64,000 nucleotides of DNA from Streptomyces griseorubiginosus (GCF_001514195.1 NZ_KQ948746.1:142239-206238); one strand, 5' to 3'. Positions 23,355-32,292 are shown, counted from the first letter of the stretch. The notes: generated from the letters alone by a model not told the origin. A program made the numbers and translations.

Positions 23355-24728
23355 ATGGAACGTACGGAACCTGAGCAAAAGGGGTCATCTGGCAGGGAGT
23401 GGTCGGCCCCGGCGGCCGAGGCCGGGGCCGTGAACGGTGCCTCTCCGGCCTCCGCCGTCCGCACGATGACCACCTTCAGTGCCGCGGACGAGGAGAAGCA
23501 GCGCGGAGTGCGCCGGATGAAGCTCACCGCGCTCGGGCTGCTGCTGTTCGTGGCACTGGTGTACGCGCTGGCGAAGTGGGCGGACAGCTCCGGAGCCGGT
23601 CCGTGGGCCGGTTACGTCGCCGCGGCCGCCGAGGCGGGCATGGTCGGTGCGATGGCCGACTGGTTCGCCGTCACCGCCCTGTTCCGCCACCCGCTCGGCC
23701 TGCCCATCCCGCACACCGCGATCATCCCGACCAAGAAGGACCAGCTGGGAGTGTCGCTGGGCGAGTTCGTCGGCGAGAACTTCCTCTCCGAGGACGTCGT
23801 ACGACAGCGGCTGCGGGCCGTCGGCATCGGCAGCCGGCTCGGCACCTGGCTGGCCGATCCCGAGCACGCCGACCGGGTCACCGCCGAGCTGTCGGCGGCC
23901 CTCAGGGGCGCGCTGACCGTCCTGCGGGACTCCGACGTCCAGGCCGTGGTCGGGGAGGCGATCACCCGGCGGGCCGACGCCCAGGAGATCGCGCCCGGCA
24001 TCGGGAAGATGCTGGAGAAGGTCGTCGCCGACGGCGGGCACCGGCGGGTCGTCGACCTGATCGTGGCCCGGGCCCACGACTGGCTCGTGCTGCACGACGC
24101 GCAGGTCATGCACGCCGTGCAGGGCGGCGCGCCCGGCTGGACCCCGCGGTTCGTCGACAAGAAGGTCGGCGAGCGGGTCTACAAGGAGCTGCTGCGCTTC
24201 GTGACCGAGATGCGGGACATGCCGTCCCACCCGGCCCGCGGAGCCCTGGACCGGTTCCTCACCGACTTCGCCTCCGACCTCCAGTCCGACACCGACACGC
24301 GCGCGCGGGTCGAGCGGCTCAAGGGCGAGGTGCTGGGGCGCGGCGAGGTCCAGGACCTGATCGCGTCCGCGTGGACCGCCGTACGGTCGATGATCGTCGC
24401 CGCCGCCGAGGACGAGCGCAGCGAGCTGCGGCTGCGGGTGCGGGCGTCCCTGCTGTCGCTGGGGGCGCGGATGGCCGTCGACCCCAAGGTGCAGGCGAAG
24501 GTCGACCGGTGGGTGGAGGGGGCCGCGGTGTACGTGGTCACCACCTACCGGCGCGAGATCACCTCCCTGATCACGGACACGGTCGCCGGGTGGGACGCGG
24601 AGCACACGACCCGGAAGATCGAGGCACACATCGGGCGCGACCTCCAGTTCATCCGGATCAACGGCACGGTGGTGGGGTCGTTGGTGGGGTTGCTGATCTA
24701 TACGGTGACGCGGGCGTTCGGGGCGTGA
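23355..24728 (+). CDS. DUF445 family membrane protein
   Basis: About 457 aa; ATG 23355 and GTG 23346 are both possible starts, since no clear ribosome binding site decides. The DUF445 hallmark is AAEAGMVGAMADWFAVTALFRHPLGLPIPHT around residues 85-115 (shown here as one conserved block), followed by IIPTKKDQLGVSLGEFVGEN. There are helices near residues 55-75 and at the very C-terminus (GTVVGSLVGLLIYTVTRAF). The long middle is helical. Family members sit in the inner membrane; their role is unknown. The hydrolase upstream is divergent. Confidence 0.88.
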   Translation: MERTEPEQKGSSGREWSAPAAEAGAVNGASPASAVRTMTTFSAADEEKQRGVRRMKLTALGLLLFVALVYALAKWADSSGAGPWAGYVAAAAEAGMVGAMADWFAVTALFRHPLGLPIPHTAIIPTKKDQLGVSLGEFVGENFLSEDVVRQRLRAVGIGSRLGTWLADPEHADRVTAELSAALRGALTVLRDSDVQAVVGEAITRRADAQEIAPGIGKMLEKVVADGGHRRVVDLIVARAHDWLVLHDAQVMHAVQGGAPGWTPRFVDKKVGERVYKELLRFVTEMRDMPSHPARGALDRFLTDFASDLQSDTDTRARVERLKGEVLGRGEVQDLIASAWTAVRSMIVAAAEDERSELRLRVRASLLSLGARMAVDPKVQAKVDRWVEGAAVYVVTTYRREITSLITDTVAGWDAEHTTRKIEAHIGRDLQFIRINGTVVGSLVGLLIYTVTRAFGA

Positions 24729-24866
24729 AGGGGGCTCGGTGGCGCTCTGGGCAAGGGTGTCTCGGGGGTGTAGCGGGGTGTGTATCGGGGGTGTGAGGTG
24801 GTCGGCCTAGGAATCGGGGGTCGGGGCACCCGGGAGGGGTTCGCTCGCTGAGGAGGGAGCCCTTCC

Positions 24867-26321
24867 GTGACCACCGCCCAAGCCGACACCGGCCGCACCG
24901 TGACGACCGACATCCCCGCCAGACTCGACCGGCTGCCCTGGTCCCGCTGGCACTGGACCATCGTCATCGGACTCGGCACCGTATGGATCCTCGACGGCCT
25001 GGAGGTCACGGTCGTCGGCAACATCGCGAGCCGGTTGTCGGAGCCGGGAAGCGGGCTGTCGATCACCTCCGGGCAGGTCACCGGCGTCGCGGCGGCCCTG
25101 TACGTGGCCGGCGCCTGCGTGGGGGCGCTGTTCTGGGGGCGGCTGACCGACAAATGGGGCCGCAAGAAGCTGTTCATGATCACGCTGGCCGTGTACCTGG
25201 CGGCCACCGCGCTGACGTCGATCTCCTTCGACGCCTGGTGGTTCTTCCTGTTCCGCTTCCTCACCGGGTTCGGCATCGGCGGCGAGTACGCGGCGATCAA
25301 CTCCGCGATCGACGAGCTGATCCCGGCGCAGTACCGGGGCCGGGTCGACCTCATGATCAACGGAAGCTTCTGGCTGGGAGCCGTGGGTGGCTCGCTGCTG
25401 TCGATCTTCGCGCTGAACACGGACTTCTTCGCGGCGAACGTGGGCTGGCGGCTGACGTTCGCGCTGGGTGCCGTGCTGGCCCTGGTGATCCTTCTCGTAC
25501 GGCGGCACGTGCCGGAGAGTCCGCGGTGGCTGCTGATCCACGGGCGGGACGCGGAGGCCGAGCGGATCGTGTCGTCGATCGAGTCGCGGGTGGAGGAGGA
25601 ACGGGGGAGTGCCCTGCCGCGGGCCGAGGGTGAGATCACGATCCACCAGCGGCGGAGCGTGACGTTCGTGGAGATCGCGCGGACGGTGTTCTCCGACTAC
25701 CGGCGGCGGGCGGTGCTGGGGTTCTCGCTGTTCATCGGACAGGCGTTCCTCTACAACGCGATCACGTTCGGGTTCGGCGCGATCCTCACGACGTTCTTCG
25801 ACGTGCCGACCGGGGACACGGGGTACTACTTCGCGGTCATCGCGGTCGGCAACTTCTTCGGACCGCTGCTGCTGGGGAAGCTGTTCGACACGGTGGGGCG
25901 GCGGGTGATGATCTCGTCCACGTATCTGCTGTCCGGCGTGCTGCTGTTCGGGACGGCGTGGCTGTTCGACCGGGGGTCGTTGAGCGCGGCGACGATGACG
26001 GCGTGCTGGTGCGCGGTGCTGTTCTTCGCGTCGGCGGGGGCGTCGAGTGCCTACCTCACGGTGTCCGAGGTGTTCCCGATGGAGACGCGGGCGATGTCGA
26101 TCGCGTTCTTCTACGCGCTGGGCACCGCGGCGGGCGGTATCAGCGGGCCGCTGCTGTTCGCCGACCTGACGAGTACGGGGAAGGTCGGGGACACGGTGCT
26201 TGCCTTCCAGATCGGAGCGGGGCTGATGTGTGCGGCGGGGTTGGTGGCGGCGTTCTTGGCGGTGCGGGCGGAGAGGCGGTCGCTGGAGGATGTGGCGAAG
26301 CCGTTGACTGCGGTGGAGTAG
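24867..26321 (+). CDS. MFS transporter
   Basis: A 484-aa carrier of the sugar/aromatic-acid porter type with 12 helices. It starts at GTG 24867 (VTTAQADTGRTVTTDI) with GAGGAGGG upstream. Landmarks are WILDGLEVTVVGNIASRL in helix 1, GRLTDKWGRKKLFMIT (the A-motif) between helices 2 and 3, GFGIGGEYAAINSAIDELIP, and VPESPRWLLIHGRDAEAE after helix 6, typical of sugar porters. The substrate cannot be predicted. No regulator is adjacent. Confidence 0.88.
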   Translation: MTTAQADTGRTVTTDIPARLDRLPWSRWHWTIVIGLGTVWILDGLEVTVVGNIASRLSEPGSGLSITSGQVTGVAAALYVAGACVGALFWGRLTDKWGRKKLFMITLAVYLAATALTSISFDAWWFFLFRFLTGFGIGGEYAAINSAIDELIPAQYRGRVDLMINGSFWLGAVGGSLLSIFALNTDFFAANVGWRLTFALGAVLALVILLVRRHVPESPRWLLIHGRDAEAERIVSSIESRVEEERGSALPRAEGEITIHQRRSVTFVEIARTVFSDYRRRAVLGFSLFIGQAFLYNAITFGFGAILTTFFDVPTGDTGYYFAVIAVGNFFGPLLLGKLFDTVGRRVMISSTYLLSGVLLFGTAWLFDRGSLSAATMTACWCAVLFFASAGASSAYLTVSEVFPMETRAMSIAFFYALGTAAGGISGPLLFADLTSTGKVGDTVLAFQIGAGLMCAAGLVAAFLAVRAERRSLEDVAKPLTAVE

Positions 26322-26882
26322 TAGCGGTCTTTGTCTGCGGGTTCGGTGGGGGACGGTCTTTGTCTGCGGGTTCGGTGGGGGCGGGCGTTTTGCGCAGTTC
26401 CCCGCGCCCCTGGGGGCCTGCGGCGGCCTCTTGCGGTCCGGTGGGGGCGTGCGTAGCGCGAGCGGTCCGGTGGGTGGGTCGGTGCCGGGGTGGGGGGTAT
26501 CCGTCCTCGGTCCGGCGGCTCGGTCCCTTCAAAAGGGGCCCGGTTCCGGACGCCGGCCGCTGCGGGCGGACACCCCCCACCCCGTCCCCTGCCCGCCGTA
26601 CGCGGCCAACGCTTCGATGGGGCGGGCGCGGCGGCCAACGGCTCGTCGTGGCGCGCGTGACCAAGGGCTCTGTTGTGGCGCAGGTGGCCTGCAACTCCCT
26701 AGGGGCGCGGGGAACTGCGCGACAAGCCACGACGGACCCGCAGTCGCGCGAGAACCGAACCCGGCATCCCCCTAGGCGCCCGGCTCAAGCCCAGCGCAGC
26801 GGGGGCGCGGGGAACTGCGCGACAAGCCACGACGGACCCGCACCCGCCCACGAACCGCACCCGGCACCCCCATAGGCGCCCC
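26322..26882. repeat. Gene-free repeat-rich stretch with copies of the recurrent element
   Basis: A 561-base stretch without a credible gene. Two 29-bp copies beginning CGGTCTTTGTCTGCGGGTTC start at 26325 and 26354. An inverted copy of the element core (GCGCAGTTCCCCGCGCCCCT) lies at 26392-26411, and two direct copies with GACAAGCCACGACGGACCCG lie at about 26701 and 26801. The two direct copies are separated by GGCGCCCGGCTCAAGCCCAG, also seen in near-identical form at 21760-21782, so a larger composite unit has been duplicated. Confidence 0.75.
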
Positions 26883-27185
26883 TCAACCCCGCCGGTCCGC
26901 CACCACCCACGCCGCCACTCCCACCACGCCCGCCACACCGAACACCGCAGGCCACGCGCCGACCCTCTTGGCCAAGGGATGGGACCCGGCGAAGGCGACG
27001 ACATACGCGGCCGTCAGCGCACCGGCCGCCGGGCCGCCCGCCCGCTCGCGCCACTGCCGTGCCGCCGCCGCCCCGGCGACGGCCAGCACCGCCCCGCCCA
27101 GCTGCCGCTTCTTCGTCCACCGCGCCACGCCGTACCCGCCGACGAGCCCGCCCGCCGCGACCACCGCACTGGGAACCTTCGCCAT
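26883..27185 (-). CDS. Small membrane protein of unknown function
   Basis: A 100-aa protein with about three hydrophobic stretches: VPSAVVAAGGLVGGYGVA, LGGAVLAVAGAAAA and VFGVAGVVGVAAWVVAD. It begins MAKVPSAVV (complement 27183-27185) and has the basic loop RWTKKRQLGG. Similar short proteins are widespread in Streptomyces, but I recognise no named family. It is divergent from the heat-shock gene. Confidence 0.7.
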   Translation of the reverse strand: MAKVPSAVVAAGGLVGGYGVARWTKKRQLGGAVLAVAGAAAARQWRERAGGPAAGALTAAYVVAFAGSHPLAKRVGAWPAVFGVAGVVGVAAWVVADRRG

Positions 27186-27255
27186 GTCTGCCTCCTAGGT
27201 CGTGGCGTCGAGGCTAGCCCCGGACCAGGGAAGTCACCCGAACCTGAGTCAGGGC

Positions 27256-27285
27256 TTGTCAAGTTTCCTCGCTCCGAGCTATATA
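27256..27285 (+). promoter_or_regulatory. Sigma-70-type promoter of the Hsp20 gene
   Basis: TTGTCA at 27256-27261 and TATATA at 27280-27285 are separated by 18 bases, an unusually clear vegetative promoter for this GC-rich DNA. The expected transcription start, near 27292, leaves a leader of about 45 bases before ATG 27337. I did not find a clear RheA or HspR operator. Confidence 0.65.
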
Positions 27286-27336
27286 AGAAGGCGTAGGGCA
27301 TCGCACCGGGAATCGGTGGAAAGGAGATGGACTGTG

Positions 27337-27762
27337 ATGCTCATGCGCACCGACCCCTTCCGTGAGTTCGACCGACTCGCGCAGCAGGTGTTCGGCTCGA
27401 CCGCCCGCCCCAGCGCGATGGCGATGGACGCATACCGGTCGGGGGACGACTTCGTCGTCCACTTCGACCTCCCCGGCATCGACCCCGAGACGATCGAGCT
27501 GGACGTGGAGCGCAACGTCCTGAACGTCCGGGCCGAGCGCCGCGGCCCCGCCCCCGAGGGCGCGGAGCTGATCGTCGCCGAACGACCCACGGGGACGTTC
27601 ACCCGTCAGCTCTTCCTCGGCGACACCCTCGACACCGAGCGCATCGACGCCTCGTACGACGCCGGAGTGCTGACCTTGCGGATCCCCGTCGCCGAACAGG
27701 CCAAGCCCCGCCGTATCCAGATCAGCGGCGGCGGCAGCGGCCCCCGGCAGATCAGCGGCTGA
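27337..27762 (+). CDS. Hsp20/alpha-crystallin small heat-shock protein (Hsp18-like)
   Basis: A 141-aa chaperone that holds unfolding proteins. It starts MLMRTDPFREFDRLAQQVFG, almost the same as Hsp18 of S. albus as I remember it; ATG 27337 has AAGGAG 9 bases upstream, and GTG 27334 is an alternative. The alpha-crystallin domain runs from DDFVVHFDLPGIDPETIEL through NVLNVRAERR to the GVLTLRIPVAE motif near the end. In S. albus, Hsp18 is heat-induced under RheA; no rheA lies in this window. Confidence 0.93.
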   Translation: MLMRTDPFREFDRLAQQVFGSTARPSAMAMDAYRSGDDFVVHFDLPGIDPETIELDVERNVLNVRAERRGPAPEGAELIVAERPTGTFTRQLFLGDTLDTERIDASYDAGVLTLRIPVAEQAKPRRIQISGGGSGPRQISG

Positions 27763-27883
27763 ACAACCCCCACGCGACCGAAGACCGGGCGTCCCGCGGA
27801 CCGGTACGGGCCGGCTCAGGCTGTTGCAGGCGGTCCGTACGGCCGTGGGGCGCCCGGTGCAACGACCCCCAGGAGAGCTGTAC

Positions 27884-28297
27884 ATGAGCGCGAACCGACC
27901 CAGCTGGACCGACCTCGTCGAGGCGGTGCAGGAGGCCGGACAGTACGCGACGCGGGCGGAGGCCGAACACGTCACGCACGTCGTCCTGTCCGCTCTGGGC
28001 GACCACGTCACCGGCGAGGAACGCGTCGGTCTCGCCCGCGCCCTGCCCGAGGAGGCGGCCCGGGTCATCGCCTCCCGCATTCCCCTCAACAGGCCTCTGT
28101 CCGCAGCGGAGTTCGTGGACGCGGTGGCCGCCCGCATCGAGGGGGCGACCGCGGCGACGGCCCGCTGGCACGTCAGCTCGGTGCTGAGCGTGCTGCCCGA
28201 GCTGGTGGGCGACGAACCGGTGAACCGTGTCCTCGCCCAACTCCCCTCCGGCTACGCCCTGTTGTTCGGCAAGGCGGAACTGGTCCTCACGGCCTGA
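27884..28297 (+). CDS. DUF2267 family protein
   Basis: A 137-aa soluble protein starting at ATG 27884 (MSANRPSWTDLVEAVQEAG) with AGGAG about 9 bases upstream. The DUF2267 pattern of helices is visible: AEHVTHVVLSALGDHVTGEER, LARALPEEAARVI, FVDAVAARIEGATAATA and SVLPELVGDE. Function is unknown. The last 11 bases overlap the end of the convergent membrane-protein gene. Confidence 0.85.
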   Translation: MSANRPSWTDLVEAVQEAGQYATRAEAEHVTHVVLSALGDHVTGEERVGLARALPEEAARVIASRIPLNRPLSAAEFVDAVAARIEGATAATARWHVSSVLSVLPELVGDEPVNRVLAQLPSGYALLFGKAELVLTA

Positions 28298-28771
28298 CAT
28301 CCCCGCCCGCGCGTGCCGCGGCCCGCAGCCGCACCTCCGACACATACCCGGAGGCCACGGCAAGTCCGGCCGCGGCAAGGGCGAAACCGATGGCGGTGGG
28401 GGTGACGTATCCGGGAACCTCCCCGGCCCGGTAGCTGTCGCCGTCCCCGGTCTCGCAGACGAAGTCGAGGGGCAGGACGCTCACCGAGTAGTCGACGACG
28501 TGGGCGGCGCGTTCGTCGGCACGGCACGGCAGGATCGGCGACGAATCCGCCCCACCGTCCTCGGCCTCCAGGACCGCCCCGCCGACGTACAGCAGTCCCC
28601 ACGCGTACAAGGCGGCGTCGCCGCTCCCGCCAGCGCGGCGAATCCGAGGAGGGCGGCGGGAAGTTCGGCACGGCGGACGAACCAGTCGGCCACCCGCCCG
28701 CCACCGAAACCGAGGAGCCCACAGGCGACCCCACCAAGCACCAGAACGAGCAACGGCACCAAGAAAAACAC
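28287..28771 (-). pseudogene. Membrane protein gene split by a one-base frameshift
   Basis: Reading starts at 28771 with MFFLVPLLVLVLGGVACGLLG and runs to about 28625 (LLGFAALAGA). It then continues in the -1 frame as DAALYAWGLLYVGGAVLEAED down to the stop at 28287. Adding one G in GCGGGAGCGGCGAC near 28625-28635 would restore a single protein of about 160 aa with four membrane helices, ending in a GFALAAAGLAVASGYV helix. Either the gene is broken in this strain or there is a sequencing error in a G-rich run. I do not recognise the family. Confidence 0.7.
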
Positions 28772-28853
28772 GCGTCGGCCCCCGTCCGATCGTCCGCGTC
28801 TGTCGGGGCGAGCGTAATCGGTTCGACTTGTGGTGCCGGGGCGTTGCCCCGAC

Positions 28854-29624
28854 TCACGGGGGCGGACTGGAGGAAGGGGCGGCCTCGCCCCGCATGAGCC
28901 TCAGGTCCTCGCCCCATGCGTCCAGGACCTCCCCGAGCCCGGCCCGACGCACGTCCGTCTCCACGCGCGCGAAGACACTCCGCTGGACGGCCGCATCGCC
29001 GGTCGAGGAGATCCGCCCGACCGCCTCCAGCAGCGCTCCCGTGTCCCAACCGGGCAGCGGGTACCGGGTCAGCTCCCACTCCAGGTACTTGTTGTAGGGC
29101 CTGGGTCGCCGATCGAGGGTGAACAGCAGCTCCAGCAGGAACCGCACGCTGTCGGCCGCGTCGAGGCGGGCGGCGAGAGGCTGGGCGTCGCGGTCGTTCT
29201 TCAGCGACCGGTAGAGGGAGTTGGCGTAGGCGTCGAGCAGGTCCCCGGCCTCCCGGAAGGCCTCGTCGGCGTCGAGCCGCCCCTTCTCGGCCATGAGCCG
29301 GGCGATGCCGGTACCCCCGTCGAGACGGTCGAGCACCACTTGGGCCCGCGCGAGGGCGTAGCGCTCGAAGCCGGGCATGCCGGCGGCCCGGAACTCGGCG
29401 AGCGGCATGACGATCAGGTCGAGCGTGGCCGAACGCTGCCCGTGGAGAGAGGAGAGCTCCGTCGTCGCCCCGTCGGTGACCACGACGTACAGGTCGTGGT
29501 CGGAGTGCTCGGTCGCCATCTCGTCGTGGGCCCGCGACCCCTTGAGCACCAGCCCTACGACGGCAGGGTCGGCCACGGCGCGAGTGACCAACGCGTCGTA
29601 GGAGAGGGGGTGTTCAGAGTCCAT
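28854..29624 (-). CDS. Nucleotidyltransferase domain protein
   Basis: A 256-aa protein starting at MDSEHPLSYDALVTRA (complement 29622-29624); the upstream extension is not credible. The polymerase-beta-type motif is complete: LKGSRAHDEMATEHSDHDLYVV, giving GS followed by Asp-x-Asp, with a third acidic residue in ATLDLIVM. The helical C-terminal half has DSVRFLLELLFTLDRRPRPYNKYLEWEL, the pattern of kanamycin-nucleotidyltransferase-like stand-alone enzymes. Substrate unknown; antibiotic adenylylation and tRNA or protein targets are all possible. Confidence 0.85.
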   Translation of the reverse strand: MDSEHPLSYDALVTRAVADPAVVGLVLKGSRAHDEMATEHSDHDLYVVVTDGATTELSSLHGQRSATLDLIVMPLAEFRAAGMPGFERYALARAQVVLDRLDGGTGIARLMAEKGRLDADEAFREAGDLLDAYANSLYRSLKNDRDAQPLAARLDAADSVRFLLELLFTLDRRPRPYNKYLEWELTRYPLPGWDTGALLEAVGRISSTGDAAVQRSVFARVETDVRRAGLGEVLDAWGEDLRLMRGEAAPSSSPPP

Positions 29625-29753
29625 CGGGTGATCTCCGTTGCGGGTGCCGGGTTTCGGGAACACCCGTCGGGAACCCCTGCCGGGCGGTTCCGCACCGTAG
29701 CCCCCAACCGGGCCTGTTCCCAACGGATTTCATTCCGCCGCGTCCCGCGCCCG

Positions 29754-30170
29754 TCACACCTCGTCGAGCAGCGCCGCCAGTCCCTGGTCGAGGTCCGGGT
29801 CCAGGTTCTCGGTGCCGGGTGCGACGACGTCGTAGGAACGCAGCAGGAAGCGGCGGAGCGTGGTCGTGCCGAAGCGGATCACGGCGAGGCCCAGCGGGGA
29901 GTGGAACTCGATGACCGTTCTCGCCCAGCCGCACGGCCGTATCCGTACGTCCCCCTCCCCGGCCGGTGCTTCGAGCCCCTCCTCCAGCAGCGTCCGCCCG
30001 AACATCCAGGTCACGCCCTGGCCGTCGGCCGAGACATGTGCGGGGAAGTCGATGTGCACCGCGAAGGGCTCGGCGGCGCTGTAGCGCAGCGTGGGGCGGA
30101 TCGGGAGTTCCGGGTGCTCGGAGCTGATCAGGCGGGCGCGGACGGTCTGGTGGAGCGTGGGGAGGCGCAT
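29754..30170 (-). CDS. SsgA-like sporulation and cell division protein
   Basis: A 138-aa member of the SsgA-like proteins, unique to sporulating actinomycetes, which position peptidoglycan remodelling and septation in aerial hyphae. The start MRLPTLHQTVRARLISSEH (complement 30168-30170) has GGAG upstream; a longer start at 30245 is possible. Visible family features are LRYSAAEPFAVHIDFP, TWMFGRTLLEEGLE, GEGDVRIRPC and LGLAVIRFGTTTLRRFLLRSY. I cannot assign it to a particular ssg subfamily. It is divergent from the fused sigma factor. Confidence 0.92.
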   Translation of the reverse strand: MRLPTLHQTVRARLISSEHPELPIRPTLRYSAAEPFAVHIDFPAHVSADGQGVTWMFGRTLLEEGLEAPAGEGDVRIRPCGWARTVIEFHSPLGLAVIRFGTTTLRRFLLRSYDVVAPGTENLDPDLDQGLAALLDEV

Positions 30171-30371
30171 GGGGGAGGTCTCCGGTCCTTCTCGATGTCG
30201 GTTGTGAGTCGGTTGCCCTGTCGAGTCGCAGGTGTGCCGGTTCATTACGCCGAGACCGGAGTCTGTCGTGTGATCTGAATCACGGTCGGAACTGATTGCT
30301 TGAAAGTTTTGTCATCTACGCTGACAAACCCGTCCGCACCCCCCGATCGCCGGGAACTGGAGCGTTCCTGC

Positions 30372-32261
30372 ATGACCGACCAACCCGCCAGAGTCCCCGC
30401 CCAGGCCTCCCCTTCCGCGACCGCCGCGTACGTGCGGATCTACGAGCAGGAACAGCCGCGGCTCGTCGCCTACGCCCGCTCGCTCACCCGTAACTCCTGG
30501 GCAGCGGAGGACCTCGTCGCCGAGGCGCACTTCCGCGTGTGGCGCCGGTTGTCCGCCGGCCACGAGATCGACAACGTCCCGGCGTACCTCATGACGACCG
30601 TGCGGCACCTCGCCTCCTCGGTCGCGAGCGCCACGCACGAGACCCCGCGCGATCCGCAGATCCCCGAGCAGGCGTCCGCCGGTCATGCGGAGGACCCCGC
30701 CGAACGGGTCTCCGCCACCGACCTGTTGGTCCGCGTCCTCGGTGAACTCCCCGAACGCTGGGTGCGGGCCCTGTGGCTCGCCGACGCCGAAGGGCAGCCG
30801 CTGGAGTCGGTCGGCCGGCAGATCGGCGCCAAGCAGGGCGCGACGGCCGTGCTGCTGCACCGCGCCCGCGAGGGCATGCGCCAGGCGTTCCTGCGCTCAC
30901 AGACCGAGGCGCCCGAGGATCCCGCGTGCGAGGTCCACTGGGTCCGCATGCCGGCCTACGTCCGCGGCACCGCGACCGCACGCCAGTCGGAGCGCCTCCT
31001 CGCCCACGTCGACGTCTGCGACGAGTGCCGGGGGCGGCTCGCCGTGCTGGTCCGCGCCAACAGCCGGCTGCCCGCCCTCGCCGGACCCGCGCTGCTGGTC
31101 CTCGCGGTGGGCGGCGGGGCGACGGGGAAGTTCCTGGCGTCGCTGACGGCGGGGGCGGCGGCAGGGGGCGCGGGGGTGGCCGCGGGTTCTGCGGCGTCTG
31201 CGGCGTCTGCGGGTTCTGCGGCGTCTGCGGGTTCCGTGGGTTCTGCGGGTTCCGTGGGGGCCGCGGGAGGTCTTTCGGCGGGCGGGCCGGGTCTTCTCCG
31301 TACGGTCCGTGCGGCGGCCCCGAAGACCAAGGCCGCCCTCGCCTCCGGTACGGCGGCGGCCACGGCCATCGCGGTCGTCCTGACCCTCGGGGTCAACGAG
31401 GCGCCCTCGACGGTGACTTCGCCCACGAGGGAGCCGCTGGCTCAGGGGCCGGTGGTGGGGCCCGCGGTGGGACCGACGGAAGGGCCGGCGGCGGATACCC
31501 CGGCAGACCCCCGGACGGTCACGGCCGAACGGGGTCGGAGCCGGGTCGGCGGGGCGGAGGCGGTCGTAGCGGGAGACGGGTCGGGCGTGCGGCGGGGCGG
31601 GGGAGGCCCGGAGACAGCGGGGCCCGAGGAGCCGGGTGACTCCGGCTCGGGGGAGCGGGAGCAGCCTGCGCCGGTGGTGCCGGGTCCTGGTCCTGGTCCT
31701 GTGGAGCCTGCGCCGGTGGTGCCGGGTACGGGTCCTGGTCCTGTGGAGCCCGCGCCGGAGGTCCCGGACCCCGGCCCCACTGCTGCGGTGCCCGCGCCGG
31801 TGGTGCCGAGCCCCGACCCCACCCCTGCGGAGCCCGCCCCGGTGGTGCCGGATCCCAGTCCCAGCCCAGCGGAGCCCGCTCCGGAGGTGCCGAGCCCCGA
31901 CCCCACCCCTGCGGAGCCCGCCCCGGTGGTGCCGGATCCCAGTCCCAGCCCTGTCGACCCCCTGCCCGGTGACGACCCGCCCGTACCGGAGCCGAGCAGC
32001 CCGACTCCGGTTGATCCTCCGCCTGTTGAGGAGACACCGGCCCCGCCGGCGTACTCCGAGCCCTCACCCGCTCCGGAGCCTCCCGAGATCCCGGAACCTT
32101 CGGAGCCCCCGGTCGCCCCGGAGCCCCCCGAGACCCCGCAACCCCCGGTCGGCGGAGGCTGCGGCGGCGAGCCCGCACCCGCGCCCGGGAAACCCGTCGC
32201 GGAACAGCAGGCAGCCGAACCGGCGTCGAACCGGCCGCAGACGCGGGCCGACGCGGGCTGA
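30372..32261 (+). CDS. ECF sigma factor fused to a zinc-finger, membrane and Pro-rich tail
   Basis: A 629-aa protein starting MTDQPARVPAQ (ATG 30372). Residues 18-90 are sigma region 2 (ATAAYVRIYEQEQPRLVAYA, RNSWAAEDLVAEAHFRVWRR). Residues 112-175 are region 4 (LGELPERWVRALWLADAEG). Next comes a zf-HC2 motif, His212-x3-Cys216-x2-Cys219 (HVDVCDEC), as in anti-sigma factors, and a membrane helix at about 237-257. An Ala/Ser/Gly repeat stretch and a second helix (about 330-355) precede a Pro-rich tail with seven 14-residue repeats. A sigma factor joined to its own anti-sigma-like module must be released or act at the membrane. Confidence 0.88.
   Translation: MTDQPARVPAQASPSATAAYVRIYEQEQPRLVAYARSLTRNSWAAEDLVAEAHFRVWRRLSAGHEIDNVPAYLMTTVRHLASSVASATHETPRDPQIPEQASAGHAEDPAERVSATDLLVRVLGELPERWVRALWLADAEGQPLESVGRQIGAKQGATAVLLHRAREGMRQAFLRSQTEAPEDPACEVHWVRMPAYVRGTATARQSERLLAHVDVCDECRGRLAVLVRANSRLPALAGPALLVLAVGGGATGKFLASLTAGAAAGGAGVAAGSAASAASAGSAASAGSVGSAGSVGAAGGLSAGGPGLLRTVRAAAPKTKAALASGTAAATAIAVVLTLGVNEAPSTVTSPTREPLAQGPVVGPAVGPTEGPAADTPADPRTVTAERGRSRVGGAEAVVAGDGSGVRRGGGGPETAGPEEPGDSGSGEREQPAPVVPGPGPGPVEPAPVVPGTGPGPVEPAPEVPDPGPTAAVPAPVVPSPDPTPAEPAPVVPDPSPSPAEPAPEVPSPDPTPAEPAPVVPDPSPSPVDPLPGDDPPVPEPSSPTPVDPPPVEETPAPPAYSEPSPAPEPPEIPEPSEPPVAPEPPETPQPPVGGGCGGEPAPAPGKPVAEQQAAEPASNRPQTRADAG
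31664..31957 (+). repeat. 42-bp in-frame repeats in the sigma-factor tail
   Basis: Seven copies of a 14-residue unit of the form PAPVVPDPSPSPAE or PAPEVPSPDPTPAE. The period of 42 bases keeps the frame, and the changes between copies are mostly conservative, which suggests selection for a rigid extracellular Pro-rich spacer. Confidence 0.85.
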
Positions 32262-32292
32262 CGCGGGGCAGGCGTCCTGAATCCTCACGGCC

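Noticed and set aside
26111..26638. Minus-strand open frames of 175-196 codons after the MFS gene
   Set aside because: They begin or end inside the MFS gene or the repeats and give Arg/Pro-rich low-complexity sequence.
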